Below are positions 1 to 9,916 of a stretch of DNA of 64,000 bases, piece after piece. A program made the translations under genes and the position numbers. The stretch's first letter is position 1, and every line of letters begins with the position of its first letter. Below the pieces are notes generated by a model, which had not been told where the DNA came from, ran no database searches, and saw only the letters and a list, made by a program, of their open reading frames with translations. Source of the stretch: Flavobacteriaceae bacterium (GTDB lineage Bacteria > Bacteroidota > Bacteroidia > Flavobacteriales > Flavobacteriaceae); NCBI GenBank assembly GCA_002719315.1, contig PBHD01000001.1, forward strand, positions 241,085 to 305,084, given 5' to 3'.

Positions 1-305
1 AGTTATTTATTATAAACATGCAAATAAATAAATATTCTGCAAGCTCAATTTTTAATCACAATCCAAAAGCTTCAAGAAAATTGCTTTTAAAAAAAAATGA
101 ATTAAAAAAACTATCAAAAGAGGTTAAATCAAATGGTTTAACTATAATACCAATTAAATTATACATAAATGAAAAAGGAATTGCCAAATTACTTATTTCT
201 CTTGCTAAAGGAAAAAAATTATATGATAAAAGAGTTAATATAAAAAACAGGGAAATAAAAAGAGATCTAGACAGATTAAACAAATCTTTTAAAAATAAAA
301 ATTAG
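1..305 (+). CDS. smpB: SsrA-binding protein SmpB, 5'-truncated by window edge
   Basis: Frame is open upstream of the track's Met (LFIIN-MQINKY). SmpB-like SSIFNHNPKASRKLLLKKNEL..KGLTIIPIKLY...AKGKKLYDKR. Confidence 0.9.
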   Translation, partial: LFIINMQINKYSASSIFNHNPKASRKLLLKKNELKKLSKEVKSNGLTIIPIKLYINEKGIAKLLISLAKGKKLYDKRVNIKNREIKRDLDRLNKSFKNKN

Positions 306-943
306 ATTTTATCCTTAAGAAGTGGGACAAACCTAAATTCTCCAAAAGTTTCTTTTGTAAATTTTTTTTCTTCTTCTCTTTTAACCCTTGTCATAACTTG
401 AGTTTTAATTCCAACAGGTATGACTAAACAACCTCCTAATTTTATTTGTGATAAAAGAGCTTTTGGAATTTCCTCTGATCCAGCTGTTACAATAATACCA
501 TCATAAGGAGCAAATTCAGGCAACCCTTTATAACCATCTCCAAAAATTATTTTTTTTGGCATGTAACCTATTTTTGACAATAAAAGATTTGTTTTTTTAA
601 ATAATTTTGATTGTCTTTCGATTGAATATACTTTGCAACCCAAGTTAACTAAAATAGATGTTTGATAACCAGAACCTGTTCCAATTTCTAAAACCTTGTC
701 GCCTTTTTTTAAATTTAATAATTCTGTTTGAAAAGCTACTGTATAAGGTTGTGATATTGTTTGTTCTGCAGCAATTGGATAGGCTTTATCCTCATATGCA
801 AAAGGTTCTAAGCCCTTTTCCATAAAAAGATGCCTTGGAATTGATTTAATTGAATTTAGAACATCTTTGTTAGAAATACCTTTATTAATTAACTTTTTAA
901 CCAATTGCCTTCTTAAACCTTTGTGTTTATTATTATCAACCAT
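302..943 (-). CDS. pcm: Protein-L-isoaspartate O-methyltransferase
   Basis: IPRHLFM, QTISQPYTVAFQTELL, VLEIGTGSGYQTSIL (SAM-binding motif I). Confidence 0.93.
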   Translation of the reverse strand: MVDNNKHKGLRRQLVKKLINKGISNKDVLNSIKSIPRHLFMEKGLEPFAYEDKAYPIAAEQTISQPYTVAFQTELLNLKKGDKVLEIGTGSGYQTSILVNLGCKVYSIERQSKLFKKTNLLLSKIGYMPKKIIFGDGYKGLPEFAPYDGIIVTAGSEEIPKALLSQIKLGGCLVIPVGIKTQVMTRVKREEEKKFTKETFGEFRFVPLLKDKI

Positions 944-1013
944 AATGCAAAAATAGCTCAGAAAAGCTAAATTATAATTATAAGATTGTACTTTTGATCG
1001 TAATAAAAAAAAT

Positions 1014-1979
1014 ATGATAAAAATTGGTGTTTTTGGCGCTGGACATTTAGGAAGAATCCATATTAATTTATTGAATTCCTCAAATAAATTTAAACTTGTT
1101 GGTTTTTATGATCCGGATAAAAATTCCATAAATAAACTAAATGAGAAAAATAATTTTAAATGTTATGACTCTCCCCTTAAATTAATTAAAGAAGTTGACG
1201 TAATTGATATTGTTTCTCCAACTTCTTCTCATCTTGAAATGGCCATGTTGGCAATAGATAATAAAAAACACGTCTTCATTGAGAAACCGATTTCCTATTC
1301 TATTAACGATGCAAATAAAATTATTAGAAATGCAAAAAAAAATAATGTTATCGGTCAAGTCGGTCATGTTGAAAGGTTTAACCCTGCTTTTAAAGCAGTT
1401 AAAAAATTAATTGATAAACCAATGTTTATTGAATGTCATAGACTTTCAGAATTTAATCCAAGAGGAACAGATGTTTCTGTTGTACTGGACTTAATGATCC
1501 ATGATATTGATATTATTTTAAACCTAGTCAATTCAAAAATTAAATCTATTGAAGCTTCAGGTGTTTCAGTTGTTAGTAAAAGTCCTGACATATGTAATGC
1601 TCGAATTTTATTCGAATCTGGATGTGTTGCAAATTTGACATCAAGTAGAATATCATTAAAGAAAATGAGAAAGGCACGATTTTTTCAAAAAGACGCGTAT
1701 ATTTCAATTGATTATTTATTCAAAAAAGTTGAAGTTGTTAAAATTAAAGATTATGACGGAGCTTCTAATGATTTACCTTTAATTATTCAAAATGCAGAAG
1801 GAGAAAAAAAACGAATATTTTTTGAAAATCCACCAATAATTGAATCAAATGCTATTCTAGAAGAATTAGAATCTTTCGCTGATTCAATAAATCAAAACAC
1901 ACCCCCACTTGTATCTCTTGAAGATGGGAAGAATGCGATTGAAATAGCTAATAAAATTATTAGTAAAATAACTTCGTAA
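1014..1979 (+). CDS. Gfo/Idh/MocA family oxidoreductase
   Basis: N-terminal Rossmann GVFGAGHLGRIH; HVFIEKPIS motif typical of the family. Confidence 0.88.
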   Translation: MIKIGVFGAGHLGRIHINLLNSSNKFKLVGFYDPDKNSINKLNEKNNFKCYDSPLKLIKEVDVIDIVSPTSSHLEMAMLAIDNKKHVFIEKPISYSINDANKIIRNAKKNNVIGQVGHVERFNPAFKAVKKLIDKPMFIECHRLSEFNPRGTDVSVVLDLMIHDIDIILNLVNSKIKSIEASGVSVVSKSPDICNARILFESGCVANLTSSRISLKKMRKARFFQKDAYISIDYLFKKVEVVKIKDYDGASNDLPLIIQNAEGEKKRIFFENPPIIESNAILEELESFADSINQNTPPLVSLEDGKNAIEIANKIISKITS

Positions 1980-2626
1980 TGGATATTGTTAAAAACTTTA
2001 AATTAATTAAAAAAACTATCACTGATAATGTTCAAATTATTGCTGTTTCAAAAACAAAATCAAAAGATGAAATTCTTAAAATTTATAATATAGGTCACAA
2101 AAATTTTGGCGAAAATAAAATCCAAGAGTTAAAAGAGAAATACAATCAACTTCCAAAGGACATAAAGTGGCATATGATAGGTCATGTTCAAAGAAACAAA
2201 GTAAAATATATTGCGCCTTTTATTGAATTAATTCACTCAGTAGATTCACTTAAGTTAATGCTAGAGATCAACAAACAGGGGGAAAAAAATAAAAGAACAA
2301 TAAAATGTTTACTGCAAATTAAAATAGCAAATGAAGAAAATAAGTTCGGTCTTTTTAAAGATGAAGTTGAAAATTTAATATCGCTCTCAAATAACTTAAA
2401 TTATATTAAAATAATTGGCCTTATGGGAATGGCCACATACACAAATAATGATAAAATTATAGATAGAGAATTTAAAGAAATCTATAACTTATTTAAAATA
2501 CTTAAAATTTCATACAAACAACTTTCTATTCTATCAATTGGAATGAGTAATGATTATTTAATCGCAATAAATAATGGAAGTAATATGGTTAGAATAGGAA
2601 GTCAAATTTTTGGTGAAAGAAATTAA
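1979..2626 (+). CDS. YggS/PLPBP family PLP-binding protein
   Basis: IIAVSKTKS, NFGENKIQELKEK, WHMIGHVQRNKVKYI, GLMGMAT, SIGMSNDYLIAI..GSNMVRIGSQIFG. Confidence 0.92.
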   Translation: MDIVKNFKLIKKTITDNVQIIAVSKTKSKDEILKIYNIGHKNFGENKIQELKEKYNQLPKDIKWHMIGHVQRNKVKYIAPFIELIHSVDSLKLMLEINKQGEKNKRTIKCLLQIKIANEENKFGLFKDEVENLISLSNNLNYIKIIGLMGMATYTNNDKIIDREFKEIYNLFKILKISYKQLSILSIGMSNDYLIAINNGSNMVRIGSQIFGERN

Positions 2627-2630
2627 CGCA

Positions 2631-3737
2631 ATGTATGCAATAATAGATATTGAAACAACTGGAGGTAAATTTGACTGTGAAAGTATAACTGAAATTGCAA
2701 TAATAAAATATAATGGAGAAAAACTCTTAGATCAATTTTCTTCACTTGTAAATCCTGAAAAAAAAATTGACAGTTTTGTGGAAAAACTAACTGGTATTAA
2801 CAGTAAAATATTAAAGAATGCTCCAAAATTTTATAACATTGCGAAAAGAATAATAGACATAACAGATAATTGTGTTTTAGTTGCTCATAATGCTTCATTT
2901 GACTACAGAATACTTAAAACTGAATTTAGAAGATTAGGTTATAACTACAATAAAAAAACCTTATGTACTGTTAATCTTTCAAAAAAATTAATTCCAAATA
3001 AAAAATCATATAATTTAGAGAAATTAACTAAATCTTTGGGAATTCCTCTAAAAAGAAATCATAGGGCTTTAGATGATGCAATTGCAACTTTCAAACTATT
3101 TAAATTACTTAAAGATCTTGATTTAGAAAAAACCATTTTAAAAACAGAAACAAAAAACTTAAAATTAAATTCTATATCTATTAATATTTTGAAAAATATT
3201 GATAAGATTCCTTCTAAAATTGGACTATATTACTTTTACAATCAAAAAAAAGAAATAATTTTTATTGGAATATCATCAAATTTAAAAAAGAAAATTCTTA
3301 ATCATTTTTTAAAAAATAATACTAAAAATCATGGTATTAATAAAGAAACGAAAAAAATTTCTTATTCATTAACTGGAAATAAAACAATAGCTCTTTTAAA
3401 AATGAAAAACGAAATTAAAAAACACATTCCTGTTTACAACAAAAAAGAAAATAAACTATCAAAAAAAATTAAAGTTTCTAATAAAAATTTAAAATATCCT
3501 TTTTATAATTTTTTAATAATTGACAAAGGAAGAGAAATTGACGAATTTTCATTTATTCATATAAAAAGCAGAAAAATTAAAGGGTATGGTTTTTTTGATT
3601 TGAATCATCAGATAAAAAATGATTTTAACATTAATTCTAGAACTATAAAAATAATTGAGAATACAGAGATAAGTAATATTATTACTAATTTAATTTTAAA
3701 AAAAAATTATCTAAAAATAATTTCATTAGAAAATTAA
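2631..3737 (+). CDS. DnaQ-like 3'-5' exonuclease fused to a GIY-YIG-type nuclease domain
   Basis: Exo I AIIDIETTGG, Exo II LVAHNASFDYRIL, Exo III HRALDDAIAT; C-terminal IGLYYFYN..IFIGISSNLKKKI resembles GIY-YIG. Start moved from 2610 to ATG 2631 to avoid overlap. Confidence 0.8.
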   Translation: MYAIIDIETTGGKFDCESITEIAIIKYNGEKLLDQFSSLVNPEKKIDSFVEKLTGINSKILKNAPKFYNIAKRIIDITDNCVLVAHNASFDYRILKTEFRRLGYNYNKKTLCTVNLSKKLIPNKKSYNLEKLTKSLGIPLKRNHRALDDAIATFKLFKLLKDLDLEKTILKTETKNLKLNSISINILKNIDKIPSKIGLYYFYNQKKEIIFIGISSNLKKKILNHFLKNNTKNHGINKETKKISYSLTGNKTIALLKMKNEIKKHIPVYNKKENKLSKKIKVSNKNLKYPFYNFLIIDKGREIDEFSFIHIKSRKIKGYGFFDLNHQIKNDFNINSRTIKIIENTEISNIITNLILKKNYLKIISLEN

Positions 3738-3762
3738 TATTCATGAATCATTTTTTGTAATC

Positions 3763-4659
3763 ATGAAAAAAAAGACACTAATTTATATTACTGGGGCAAC
3801 TGGTATAGGAAAGACAAAGGTTAGCATTTTACTTGCTAATAAACTAAACTCAGAAATTATATCAAGTGATTCAAGACAATTTTATAAGGAGATGACTGTT
3901 GGAACTTCTGTGCCTTCAGCAAATGACTTAAAAACAGTAAAACATCATTTTATTCAACACATGAGTGTTGTTGAAGATTATTCAATTGGAAATTATGAAA
4001 AAGATTGTATTAAAATAATCAATGAAAAGTTTAAAATTCATGATTTATTAATTATGACTGGAGGTTCTGGAATGTATGCTGATTCAGTTTTATATGGCTT
4101 AGATGAATTTCCTAATATTAATAAAAAAATAAGAAATAACTTAATTTCATTATTTAGAAAAAAAGGTATAGGATGTCTTCAAGAAAAACTTAAAGAAAAA
4201 GATCCAATATATTATAGAAAAATAGATCTAAACAATCATCAAAGAATAATTAGGGCTTTAGAGGTTTGTATTTTTACAGGAAAAACTTATTCTAGTTTTT
4301 TAAAAAAAAGAAAAGCAAATAGAATATTTAATATTAAAATTTTAATTATTGAAGAAGACAGGAATAAACTTTATAAAAAAATTAATAATAGAGTTGATTT
4401 AATGATTAAAAATGGGCTTGAAAAAGAAGCAAAATCTCTAATAAAATACCGAGATAAAAACTCTCTTCAAACAGTTGGCTATAAAGAATTTTTTGATTTT
4501 TTTAATGGAAATATAACTAAGGATGAAGCAATTTTAAAAATAAAGAAAAACACTAGGAATTATGCTAAAAGACAAATTACATGGAATAAAAAATATAAAA
4601 ATGCAATTAGAATTTCTCCAAACACTTCTTTAAATAAAATTTTAAAATTAATTAACTAA
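3763..4659 (+). CDS. miaA: tRNA dimethylallyltransferase MiaA
   Basis: ITGATGIGKTKVSILLA, ISSDSRQFYKEM, GGSGMY, NHQRIIRALEV. Confidence 0.95.
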   Translation: MKKKTLIYITGATGIGKTKVSILLANKLNSEIISSDSRQFYKEMTVGTSVPSANDLKTVKHHFIQHMSVVEDYSIGNYEKDCIKIINEKFKIHDLLIMTGGSGMYADSVLYGLDEFPNINKKIRNNLISLFRKKGIGCLQEKLKEKDPIYYRKIDLNNHQRIIRALEVCIFTGKTYSSFLKKRKANRIFNIKILIIEEDRNKLYKKINNRVDLMIKNGLEKEAKSLIKYRDKNSLQTVGYKEFFDFFNGNITKDEAILKIKKNTRNYAKRQITWNKKYKNAIRISPNTSLNKILKLIN

Positions 4660-5607
4660 GTATTTTTTTAGGTTTTCTTCAATTCTTAAATTGATATTTT
4701 CAATATTTCCTTTTTGAAAACTTTCATTAGTTATTTTTTCATACAACTCTATATATCTGTTAGAAATATTATTAATAACATGATCATCTATTTCTGGCAA
4801 AGCTTGACCTTCTAACCCTTGAAAATCTCTTTCTATCAACCATTGTCTTACAAATTCTTTTGATAATTGTTTTTGAGGTTTACCTTTTTTTTGAAGTTCT
4901 TCATATGTGTTTTTATAAAAATATCTAGATGAATCTGGTGTATGCAATTCATCAATCAACATAATTCTTCCATCTCTTGATTTTCCAAACTCATACTTAG
5001 TGTCTACTAGAATTAGACCTTTTTTATCAGCTAACTCTGTTCCTTTTTTAAATAACTTATAGGTATAATTCTCAATAATATTATAATCATCCTCAGACAC
5101 AATTCCTTTTTCTATAATATCTTCTTTTGAAATATCTTCGTCATGACCTTTATCTGCCTTTGTAGCAGGTGTTATTATGGGCGTGTCAAACCTGTCATTT
5201 TCAATCATGCCTTTAGGCATGGAAACTCCACATATTTCTCTATCTCCACTCTTATATTTTCTTGCTGCATGTCCTGACAAATAACCTCTTATAACCATCT
5301 CTACTTTAAAAGGGGAACATTTAATTCCAACAGACACATTTTCATCAGGTATAGATATTAACCAATTTGGAACAATGTCTGAAGTTTCTTTTAACATTTT
5401 ATTAGCAATTTGATTTAAAATTTGACCTTTAAAAGGTATTCCTCTTGGCATCACTATATCAAAAGCAGATAGTCTGTCAGTTGAGATAACAATTAAAGTG
5501 TCGTTTTCCAAAAAATACACATCTCTTACCTTTCCAGTGTACTTTGAAACCTGGCCTCTAAAATTAAAATTGGTATCAATTAAAGTATTATGATTTCTAT
5601 TAATCAT
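4648..5607 (-). CDS. purC: Phosphoribosylaminoimidazole-succinocarboxamide synthase
   Basis: YTGKVRDVY, TDRLSAFDIVMPRGIPFKGQILN, VRGYLSGHAARKY, LVDTKYEFG. Confidence 0.95.
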   Translation of the reverse strand: MINRNHNTLIDTNFNFRGQVSKYTGKVRDVYFLENDTLIVISTDRLSAFDIVMPRGIPFKGQILNQIANKMLKETSDIVPNWLISIPDENVSVGIKCSPFKVEMVIRGYLSGHAARKYKSGDREICGVSMPKGMIENDRFDTPIITPATKADKGHDEDISKEDIIEKGIVSEDDYNIIENYTYKLFKKGTELADKKGLILVDTKYEFGKSRDGRIMLIDELHTPDSSRYFYKNTYEELQKKGKPQKQLSKEFVRQWLIERDFQGLEGQALPEIDDHVINNISNRYIELYEKITNESFQKGNIENINLRIEENLKKYLVN

Positions 5608-6550
5608 TTTTCTTTTTATAAGCTTTGATTATTTTATCAACAAGTTTATGTCTAATTATATCACTCTCATTTAAATTTACAATTTCTATCCCTTTTATAT
5701 TTTTTAAAATTAAAAGAGCTTCATTCAATCCTGAAACTAACTTTTTTGGTAAGTCAATCTGACCTGGATCACCTGTTAAAATAAATTTTGCATTCTTACC
5801 CATTCTAGTTAAAAACATTTTCATTTGGGCATGAGTAGTGTTTTGAGCTTCATCCAAAACTACAAATGCATCATCTAAAGTTCTTCCTCTCATAAAAGCC
5901 AATGGAGCAATTTGAATTATTCCTTTTTCAATATAGCTGATCAATTTACCATGCGGAATCATATCCTTTAAAGAATCATATAAAGGTTGCATATAGGGGT
6001 CTAATTTATCTTTCAAATCACCAGGTAAAAAACCTAAATTTTCTCCTGCTTCAACTGCAGGTCTTGTTAAAATTATTCTTTTGACCTCTCTTTCTTTTAA
6101 AGCTTTAACTGCCATGGAAATAGCAGTATATGTTTTTCCAGTTCCAGCTGGTCCTATTGCAAAAACTAATGAATTCTGTTTAATAGTTTCAACTAATTTA
6201 ATTTGATTTAAAGTAAGAGCTTTGATTATTTTTCCATTTACACCATGCAAGATTATTGAATTATTTTCTTCTTTATATTTTAAAAAATCAATCTTATTAT
6301 TTGAAGAAACAACTTCTTCTATAAACTTTGAATCTAAAGAATTATACATACCATAATAATCAATTAGGGAATTTACACACTGATTAAATTCCTTTAAAAC
6401 TTTTGTTTCACCGTAAGCTCTCAATAAATTTCCCCTAGCTACAAGCTTTAATTTTGGAAAATATGATTTTAGTTTATTTAGATGGGAATTTTGATCACCA
6501 AAAAAGTCTTGTGGATTTATATTTTTTAATTCAATTTTAATATCATTCAA
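5600..6550 (-). CDS. PhoH family ATPase
   Basis: Walker A AIGPAGTGKTYTAISMA; LTRPAVEAGENLGFLPGDLKDK; FVVLDEAQNTTHAQMKMFLTRMG. Confidence 0.93.
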   Translation of the reverse strand: MNDIKIELKNINPQDFFGDQNSHLNKLKSYFPKLKLVARGNLLRAYGETKVLKEFNQCVNSLIDYYGMYNSLDSKFIEEVVSSNNKIDFLKYKEENNSIILHGVNGKIIKALTLNQIKLVETIKQNSLVFAIGPAGTGKTYTAISMAVKALKEREVKRIILTRPAVEAGENLGFLPGDLKDKLDPYMQPLYDSLKDMIPHGKLISYIEKGIIQIAPLAFMRGRTLDDAFVVLDEAQNTTHAQMKMFLTRMGKNAKFILTGDPGQIDLPKKLVSGLNEALLILKNIKGIEIVNLNESDIIRHKLVDKIIKAYKKKND

Positions 6551-6648
6551 AGGCTAATCAATTAAAAAAAATTAATTTTAACATGTTTTAAGAATTTTTA
6601 GTAAAAATATGTAAATTTTAATTTAATTCAAGAAAGATTTAATAGTTT

Positions 6649-7479
6649 ATGAATTTTATAACCTTAACTACTGACTTTGGTTACAAAGATTTTTCAGTAG
6701 CTATTACTAAAGCAAATATTTACAATAATATCAATAATGCCGTAATTGTAGACATTTCACACCAAATTAGTCCATTCAATAATACTCAGGCTGCTTATAT
6801 TTTAAAAAATTCTTATAAATCTTTTCCAAAAGGAACAATTCATATAATTGGAATTGAGTCTGAGCTTACACCTGAAAACTCTCATTTAGCAATGGATTTT
6901 GATGACCATTACTTTATTGGAGCAAATAATGGAATTTTTTCTTTAATTACTGAAGATTTAATGCCAGATAAAATAGTAGAAATTAATATTCATAAGAACA
7001 TAATTAGTAACTTTCCTGTTATAGATGTTTTTGTTAAAGTTGCTAAACATTTGTCTTCAAATGGCTCATTAGATGTAATTGGAAAGGAAATTAAAAAAAT
7101 TAAACAATTAACTGATATAAAACCTGTTATAAACCAAAATAAAGATCAAATATTAGGAAGTGTAATTTATATTGATAATTATGGTAATGTAGTAACAAAT
7201 ATTACAAATAAAATTTTTAATGAAATAGGAAAATCAAGACCCTATATAATTGAAGCAAGAAGAATTAAGTTCAAAAAAATTTTTAAAAGTTACAGTCAAG
7301 CCATTAATTTTTCAATAAAAAAAGAAAAAAGAGAAGAAGATGGAAAAAAATTAGCATTATTTAATACCGCAGGTCATCTGGAGTTAGCAATATACAAGAG
7401 TAATCCTGAAACTGTTGGTAGCGCAAGTTCTCTTTTTGGTCTTAATTATAGAGATCCAATAACTATTTTTTTTGAATAA
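6649..7479 (+). CDS. S-adenosyl-L-methionine hydroxide adenosyltransferase family (DUF62-like)
   Basis: ITLTTDFGYKDFSVAITKA...DISHQISPFNNTQAAYIL; YIDNYGNVVTNI. Confidence 0.87.
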   Translation: MNFITLTTDFGYKDFSVAITKANIYNNINNAVIVDISHQISPFNNTQAAYILKNSYKSFPKGTIHIIGIESELTPENSHLAMDFDDHYFIGANNGIFSLITEDLMPDKIVEINIHKNIISNFPVIDVFVKVAKHLSSNGSLDVIGKEIKKIKQLTDIKPVINQNKDQILGSVIYIDNYGNVVTNITNKIFNEIGKSRPYIIEARRIKFKKIFKSYSQAINFSIKKEKREEDGKKLALFNTAGHLELAIYKSNPETVGSASSLFGLNYRDPITIFFE

Positions 7480-7482
7480 AAT

Positions 7483-8211
7483 ATGAGAGCCATAATTATT
7501 AAAGAATTAAAAAGTTTCTTTTTATCTACAATTGGATTAATTTTAATTTGCTCATACCTCTTAATTAATAGTTTAATATTAGTTTTTTTTGAAACAAACT
7601 ATAATTTGATAAAATTTAATTTAATTGATTTGAATTCATTTTTTAAGCTTTCACCTTGGATACTTTTATTTATAATTCCCTCAATATGTATGAGAAATTT
7701 CTCGGAAGAAATTTCAAATGGAACACTTGAGATTCTAATTACTAAACCAATCTCATTAGCAAAAATATTATTAGCAAAATACTTTTCAGTTCAATTTATT
7801 ATTATATTTTGTTTTTTATTATGTATTCCTTATTTACTTTTTGTAAATAATTTAATTAGTTCTAAATCAAATATAGATACTGGCGTTATATTTTTTGGAT
7901 TTATTGCATTAACACTTCTATCTAGTGTTTTTATTTTAATTTCCACTTATGTTTCATTAAGATTTAAATCCCAATTCAATGTTTTTCTTGTTTCTTTTTT
8001 AATTTGTTTTTTTGACTATTATTTAATTAATGTCATTTCGGAATATTCTAGTAATAGTAATTTATATAACTTCATAAACAACATTGGAATTCAAATTCAC
8101 TATCAAAGATTAAGTTTAGGAATTATAAACTCCTATGATATAAGTTATTTTATTTTAAATATATTTTTATTTTATTTAATAGGGTTAAAATCAATAAAAA
8201 AAATGAAATGA
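7483..8211 (+). CDS. gldF: Gliding-associated ABC transporter permease GldF
   Basis: Multi-TM ABC-2 permease (FSEEISNGTLEILITKPIS) overlapping gldG by 4 bp. Confidence 0.85.
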   Translation: MRAIIIKELKSFFLSTIGLILICSYLLINSLILVFFETNYNLIKFNLIDLNSFFKLSPWILLFIIPSICMRNFSEEISNGTLEILITKPISLAKILLAKYFSVQFIIIFCFLLCIPYLLFVNNLISSKSNIDTGVIFFGFIALTLLSSVFILISTYVSLRFKSQFNVFLVSFLICFFDYYLINVISEYSSNSNLYNFINNIGIQIHYQRLSLGIINSYDISYFILNIFLFYLIGLKSIKKMK

Positions 8212-9854
8212 AAAAAATAGACTTTTTTGTATTATTCATTATTTTCTTAATTCTTTTTACTTCAATTCCTAATATATTTAGTTACAAATCTATTGACATT
8301 ACAACCGATAAAAAATTCACATTAAGCAAAACAACTATTTCTAAAATTAAAGAATTAGAAAAACCATTAATAATAGACATTTTACTCGAAGGCTCAATGC
8401 CAAACTATTACTATACCTTTCAGAATCAAATAAAAGAAACTATTAAACTTTTTATAAATGAAAATGATCTGATATCCTATAATTTTGTTGATCCTTATGA
8501 TGTAAAACAAAAAAAATTATTTTTTCAAAAAATGGCTGATTTTGGTATTGATCCTGAAATTTTAATATTAAATAAAAACAACAATAGAAAAGAATACAAA
8601 ATTTATCCATGGGCAATACTTACATATAATAAAAAATCAGTTAAAATTAAATTGATTGAGGACAAAATTGGTGATAGTGAAGAAGATAAAATTATCAGAT
8701 CAACAGAATTGTTAGAACACAAATTAATAGATGGTTTAATTAAATTAACAATTGAAAATAAGCCAAAAATATCATTTTTAAATTCTCATGGGACATCTGA
8801 AGAAATAAAGATTTTTGATTTTAAAAATAGTATTTCAAAATATTATGATGTTTCATACTTTAATTTAAAAAAATCTTTAAATGCAATTGATGCTCTAAAT
8901 TTTCTTAAAGACAAAAAAACTCTTATTATTTCGAATCCAACTGAAAATTTTAGTGAAAAAGAAAAATTTATTTTAGATCAATATTCACTTAATGGAGGTA
9001 AAATTATTTGGTTAATAAATGCAGTTATTATGAATTTAGAAATGCTGTATAATGAAAATTCAAAAGCATTAGCAATTGCAAATGAATTAAATTTAGAAGA
9101 TTTATTTTTTCATAATGGGATAAAATTAAGAAAGGAATTAATAAAAGATTTATATTGTGCTCCTATAGTTGTTGCTACTGGTTCTTCTAACTCTCAATAC
9201 ATACCATACCCTTGGTTATATTTTCCTATTATTAAATACAAAAATCAATCCAACGAAAATAATTTAGACCTACTAACAAATTTTGTGAGTCCTATTGACA
9301 CAATTAAAACAACCTTAAATAGGAAAATAATTTTAAAATCTTCAGATTACACAAAGATATTAACAATTCCAAATTATATAAATTTAAGTGAAGTTAATAA
9401 TAAAATAAACCCCTCTTCATTTGACAATAAAAATTATATTATTGGAATAGAATTAAGCGGAAACTTTGTCTCGTTTTATAAAAATAAAACTGTAGGTCAA
9501 AAAATAAAAAATAAAATTTATGAAGGAGTTTCAAAATGGCTAATTATTAGCGACGGCAATATAGCTGAGAATCAAATTGACAAAAACAAACCCCTAAAAT
9601 TGGGTTATGATAAATGGACAAATAATAGTTATTCAAACAAGGAGTTTTTAATAACTAAAATCCATGAATTTTCAGACAATAAAAGTCTTCTAAATCCAAA
9701 AAGTAAAAAAATTAATAGATTTGAAGTTGATAAGTTTAAATTAAATAAAAATTTGAATTTTTGGAGGTTTTCATTAATTATCTATCCCTTTTTTATATCC
9801 TCATTATTATATTTATTAATGACTCTGTATTTAAAATCAAAGTTTAGAATTTAA
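8208..9854 (+). CDS. gldG: Gliding-associated ABC transporter substrate-binding protein GldG
   Basis: GldG-like N-terminus (SYKSIDITTDKKFTLSKTTISKIKELEKPLIIDILLEG), C-terminal TM, immediately after gldF. Confidence 0.87.
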   Translation: MKKIDFFVLFIIFLILFTSIPNIFSYKSIDITTDKKFTLSKTTISKIKELEKPLIIDILLEGSMPNYYYTFQNQIKETIKLFINENDLISYNFVDPYDVKQKKLFFQKMADFGIDPEILILNKNNNRKEYKIYPWAILTYNKKSVKIKLIEDKIGDSEEDKIIRSTELLEHKLIDGLIKLTIENKPKISFLNSHGTSEEIKIFDFKNSISKYYDVSYFNLKKSLNAIDALNFLKDKKTLIISNPTENFSEKEKFILDQYSLNGGKIIWLINAVIMNLEMLYNENSKALAIANELNLEDLFFHNGIKLRKELIKDLYCAPIVVATGSSNSQYIPYPWLYFPIIKYKNQSNENNLDLLTNFVSPIDTIKTTLNRKIILKSSDYTKILTIPNYINLSEVNNKINPSSFDNKNYIIGIELSGNFVSFYKNKTVGQKIKNKIYEGVSKWLIISDGNIAENQIDKNKPLKLGYDKWTNNSYSNKEFLITKIHEFSDNKSLLNPKSKKINRFEVDKFKLNKNLNFWRFSLIIYPFFISSLLYLLMTLYLKSKFRI

Positions 9855-9916
9855 CTGTTAATAAGTTTCTTTTTCAAATAAGTAGCTTTAAAATATATTT
9901 GAATTAAATTACATAC

